Positions 4,763-5,422 of a stretch of DNA of 5,422 nt are shown here, in pieces. The notes beneath the pieces were generated by a model. That model worked only from the letters and a program-made list of their open reading frames with translations, was not told the DNA's origin and ran no database searches. The translations under genes and the position numbers were made by a program. Source of the DNA: Pseudomonadota bacterium (GTDB lineage: Bacteria > Desulfobacterota > JAPLJL01); the NCBI GenBank assembly GCA_026388615.1, contig JAPLJL010000237.1, forward strand, positions 1 to 5,422. The letters run 5' to 3'. Position 1 is the first letter of the stretch, and every line of letters starts with the position of its first letter.

Positions 4763-4978
4763 TCAGGGTTGTTGTTTCCAGGAGTTTAAGGATCTTTCCA
4801 GGGAACGCAGCATCTTTCCGCACGTGGCATAACGGCTGGTTAAATCCTGAAACCGGTCATCGGATAAGTATTTTTTTCGAAGCGCCATGCTTAAATGATG
4901 CTCGGTTTCGCGGAGTTCACCCTGGGCGCGGTTTATTCCTTCCAGGTAAATATTGATGTGTTTGTTGTTCCAGCCTTC
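4763..4978 (-). pseudogene. C-terminal part of a four-helix-bundle (S23-type) gene split by the GIY-YIG element
   Basis: Reading from the GAA codon at 4978, the frame gives EGWNNKHINIYLEGINRAQG, continues ETEHHLSMALRKKYL, and ends NSWKQQP with TGA at 4763-4765 (71 codons). These are the last helices of the same family as the gene at 1720-2073. The fragment has no start of its own beyond internal ATGs and begins exactly at the Glu-Gly of the family's conserved NIAEG/NLAEG motif. It joins in frame to the N-terminal part at 5282-5422, giving at least 118 residues, the normal size for the family. Unless rescued by reinitiation it is not expected to make a working protein. Confidence 0.88.
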
Positions 4979-5281
4979 TCGCCCTGTTAAATATTAATCC
5001 GTGATTGTTTCCGAGTCCAAGCAATTTTTCATCCTATTTCTTAAATATCTTTTCCCCCATGTTGTTTTCAAATATTTTTCTCTGTGTAAAGCATCCTTTT
5101 GATTTAAGCAACCTTCATAATAAATAAGTTTAAATGGTCTTCTATTCTTCGTAATTGGTACTTGTCCTTCAAAATGTGCGGCAATCCTTTTTTCTAGATT
5201 TTCAGAATATCCGGTATAGAACTTATTATCCTTTAAACTTAGCAAAACATAGACGTAGTACATTTGCTATTTAACAGGGCA
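4979..5281 (-). mobile_element. 300-bp inverted-repeat element carrying a GIY-YIG nuclease, inserted in a four-helix-bundle gene
   Basis: Perfect 13-bp terminal inverted repeats, GCCCTGTTAAATA at 4981-4993 and its exact reverse complement at 5268-5280, bound 300 bp. One or two extra bases lie at each edge (4979-4980 and 5281), so removing 303 bp restores a clean GCC-GAA junction in the host frame. No target duplication is visible. The ORF occupies 270 of the 300 bp: its stop codon touches the left repeat and its start lies 4 nt from the right repeat. The element is visibly more A/T-rich than the sugar genes. It is too small and too fully coding to be a self-splicing intron. Whether it moves on its own through the nuclease or depends on a helper is unknown. 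Confidence 0.8.
4994..5263 (-). CDS. Single-domain GIY-YIG endonuclease (URI/COG2827-like)
   Basis: An 89-residue protein, about the size of one nuclease domain. The GIY half is seen as YYVYVLLS (residues 2-9), the YIG half as FYTGYS (15-20), the conserved Arg in NLEKRIAAH (22-30, Arg26), and the metal-binding Glu in ALHREKYLKT (58-67). The central stretch KNRRPFKLIYYEG (39-51) is typical of the YhbQ/UvrC-like small GIY-YIG proteins. Family knowledge: such domains cut DNA and occur in homing endonucleases, repair proteins and stand-alone proteins of unknown role. No separate DNA-binding domain is visible. The ATG at 5263 stands 3 nt after the in-frame TAG (5267-5269) that ends the truncated host gene. 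No Shine-Dalgarno is seen, so translation is probably coupled to the host reading frame. It is the only cargo of the surrounding inverted-repeat element. Confidence 0.92.
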   Translation of the reverse strand: MYYVYVLLSLKDNKFYTGYSENLEKRIAAHFEGQVPITKNRRPFKLIYYEGCLNQKDALHREKYLKTTWGKRYLRNRMKNCLDSETITD

Positions 5282-5422
5282 GGCCAGATTGGCAGGCGAA
5301 GAGTTTGAAGACCTTCTTAATTGAGAACCAAGTTCGTATAGTTCAAATTTAGGAAAAGAGAAAGTCAAATCGTTGACCTCGATATGGAGATCGCAAAGCT
5401 TCTGATAAACCTCGAGATCTTT
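5282..5422 (-). pseudogene. N-terminal part of the split four-helix-bundle gene (start outside window)
   Basis: The frame enters from the right edge as KDLEVYQKLCDLHIEVNDLT, continues FPKFELYELGSQLRRSSNSS, and ends PANLA at 5282 (47 codons). It then runs into the element as CPVK followed by TAG at 5267-5269. It aligns with the start of the intact paralogue at 1720-2073 (LEIWQLSLECIDLIYHVSGK, then SQINRAATSISLNIAEG). The natural start codon should lie only a few codons beyond the window. It breaks off after the Ala of the conserved N-L-A-E-G motif; Glu-Gly continues at 4978. Confidence 0.88.

Noticed and set aside
4979..5281. Intein or self-splicing intron as explanation of the split gene
   Set aside because: In-frame stop codons bound the insert and its end lacks His-Asn, so it is not an intein even though its first codon is Cys. 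Only about 30 bp are non-coding, too few for a group I or II ribozyme.

Overview
The window is a stretch of bacterial chromosome in which all supported genes lie on the minus strand, so transcription runs from right to left. It looks like a surface-polysaccharide (GDP-fucose) cluster from an uncultivated bacterium. GC-rich sugar-nucleotide genes are separated by low-complexity heptanucleotide arrays, small palindromes, four-helix-bundle (S23-type) genes and a lone GIY-YIG nuclease. That mixture is reminiscent of candidate phyla such as Omnitrophota. The taxonomic suggestion is an impression from repeat style and gene content, not a demonstrated assignment.

In transcription order: a four-helix-bundle gene at the right edge (5422 to 4763) is split by a 300-bp element with perfect 13-bp terminal inverted repeats, which carries almost nothing but an 89-residue GIY-YIG nuclease ORF. 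Next come a heptad array (4660-4748), GDP-mannose 4,6-dehydratase (4637-3486), a second kind of heptad array, a 188-bp MITE-like element (3410-3223) that touches the next start codon, and GDP-L-fucose synthase (3222-2224). A zone of palindromes and GCGGTCG heptads follows. Then come an intact four-helix-bundle gene (2073-1720), an inverted copy of the same palindrome/heptad unit, a WbpP-like UDP-sugar 4-epimerase (1613-684), an A/T-rich array (540-685), and the 5' 174 codons of a phosphomannomutase/phosphoglucomutase (523-1).

The sugar genes fit together. The mutase would supply mannose-1-phosphate, GDP-mannose dehydratase and GDP-fucose synthase convert GDP-mannose to GDP-L-fucose, and the epimerase would supply a second UDP-hexose or UDP-HexNAc precursor. 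The GDP-mannose pyrophosphorylase needed between mutase and dehydratase is not in the window.

The most unusual content is the repeat biology. (1) The GIY-YIG element interrupts a four-helix-bundle gene exactly inside its conserved N-L-A/E-G motif, preserving frame, with its ORF starting 3 nt after the stop of the truncated host gene. (2) Nearly every gene junction holds period-7 repeats, each with a different consensus. (3) A roughly 30-bp imperfect palindrome recurs four times, mostly inside or next to heptad arrays. (4) Repeat DNA has been absorbed into coding ends: it gives new C-terminal tails to the dehydratase and the fucose synthase, and probably an internal in-frame segment to the mutase.
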